DNA from: Bradyrhizobium sp. NFR13
GTDB lineage: Bacteria > Pseudomonadota > Alphaproteobacteria > Rhizobiales > Xanthobacteraceae
Direction of reading: 5' to 3'
Length of the DNA: 64,000 bases
Assembly: GCF_900114605.1 (NCBI RefSeq)
Contig: NZ_FOTP01000003.1
Span: 372,001 to 436,000 of the forward strand
This document shows, in pieces, positions 63,689-64,000 of the stretch. Position numbers and translations under genes: made by a program. Position 1 is the first letter of the stretch, and every line of letters starts with the position of its first letter. The notes beneath the pieces are model-generated. The model was not told where the DNA came from, made no database searches, and saw only the letters and a program-made list of their open reading frames with translations.

Positions 63689-64000
63689 CTACGCCAGGAA
63701 CGATTTCTTGATCGAGGCACCGAGCGTGTATTTCGGATCCACCATATTGCCGAGCCGAACGCGGCCGGCCTGGGTCAGCAACATGTAGGCATCGATCTCT
63801 TCAAAGCCGTAATCGGCTGTCATCCAGCGGCACAGCTCACGATAGGCGATGCGCGCGGCATCCTCCATCGGCCGCGCCGAGCCGATCGTCATGATGAAGT
63901 CCTTGGTCTCCAACCGCGGCCAGGCAATGCTCCAGCCCTTGATCAAGTCGATCTGGACCGTGGTCACGGTTGGATGCTCGATCGCGACACCGCAGAGTTC
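63689..64000 (-). CDS. Acetamidase/formamidase family protein, cut by the window edge
   Basis: The frame is open to base 64000, so only the C-terminal 103 residues are present. ELCGVAIEHPTVTTVQIDLIKG leads into DFIMTIGSARPMEDAARIAYRELCRWMTADYGFEEIDAYMLLTQAGRVRLGNMVDPKYTLGASIKKSFL, which matches the C-terminus of the FmdA/AmdA family (AYMLLS, GNVVDP, GASI). These enzymes release ammonia from short amides. It is the first visible gene of an operon with the nitrilase-like protein and an SDR. Confidence 0.88.
   Translation of the reverse strand, partial: ELCGVAIEHPTVTTVQIDLIKGWSIAWPRLETKDFIMTIGSARPMEDAARIAYRELCRWMTADYGFEEIDAYMLLTQAGRVRLGNMVDPKYTLGASIKKSFLA

Noticed and set aside
1-64000. CRISPR arrays, insertion sequences, phage genes, toxin-antitoxin pairs
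   Set aside because: No repeat-spacer pattern, transposase, integrase, phage structural gene or paired small toxin-antitoxin frame was seen.

Overview
The window looks like chromosome from a high-GC alphaproteobacterium of the Bradyrhizobium / Rhodopseudomonas / Tardiphaga group (Nitrobacteraceae). The basis is codon use, the core block maf-yacG-tRNA-Phe next to a low-molecular-weight phosphatase, UPF0262, hisD, DUF2948 and murA, and the aerobic benzoyl-CoA (box) pathway typical of that group. Genus and species cannot be fixed from the sequence alone.

Layout. (1) 0.3-5.6 kb, minus strand: core genes (tRNA-Phe, yacG, maf, phosphatase, UPF0262, hisD, DUF2948, murA). (2) 5.7-12.1 kb: small redox and hydrolase genes, a TetR regulator divergent from a short-chain dehydrogenase across a clear palindromic operator, and a cNMP-domain/thioredoxin-reductase-like fusion beside a UBP-type zinc-finger gene. 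(3) tRNA-Thr at 12.4 kb, after which the content becomes accessory and catabolic. (4) 12.9-25.7 kb: an Lrp-type regulator and a tightly packed 12-gene minus-strand operon (racemase, VOC protein, DUF2817 peptidase-like protein, MDR dehydrogenase, PaaI thioesterase, complete peptide-type ABC transporter, acyl-CoA ligase, SDR). (5) 26.3-42.0 kb: aerobic benzoate degradation through CoA thioesters: feruloyl-CoA-synthase-like ligase, boxA, boxB, boxC, DUF309 protein, alpha/beta hydrolase, benzoate-CoA ligase, divergent boxR plus a co-transcribed unknown gene, and a complete Liv-type ABC importer. boxD is not in the window. A palindrome, TGAATTATAATTCA, lies in the benzoate-CoA ligase/boxR promoter region; it recurs with one mismatch before the Liv operon and as a half-site before boxC.

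(6) 42.2-50.9 kb: a LysR-type regulator with two N-terminal HTH domains, divergent from a polar-amino-acid ABC importer followed by three enzymes: a hydantoinase/allantoinase-type amidohydrolase, a DUF917 protein and a urocanase paralogue with an altered active site. I infer a pathway for a modified imidazole or thiohydantoin compound; (S-methyl)ergothioneine is the leading candidate. This is the most interesting system in the window. (7) tRNA-Gln at 51.2 kb, then a truncated NTF2-like gene and a minus-strand operon of a class III aminotransferase, HyuB, HyuA and an orphan peptide-type binding protein, with a MocR/GntR regulator upstream. (8) 61.1-64.0 kb: an amide/nitrile operon of an acetamidase/formamidase (cut by the window edge), a double-nitrilase protein whose second domain has lost its catalytic cysteine, and an SDR.

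Starts were chosen by hand from domain boundaries, operon spacing and visible Shine-Dalgarno sequences. All functional calls rest on motif recognition without database searches.
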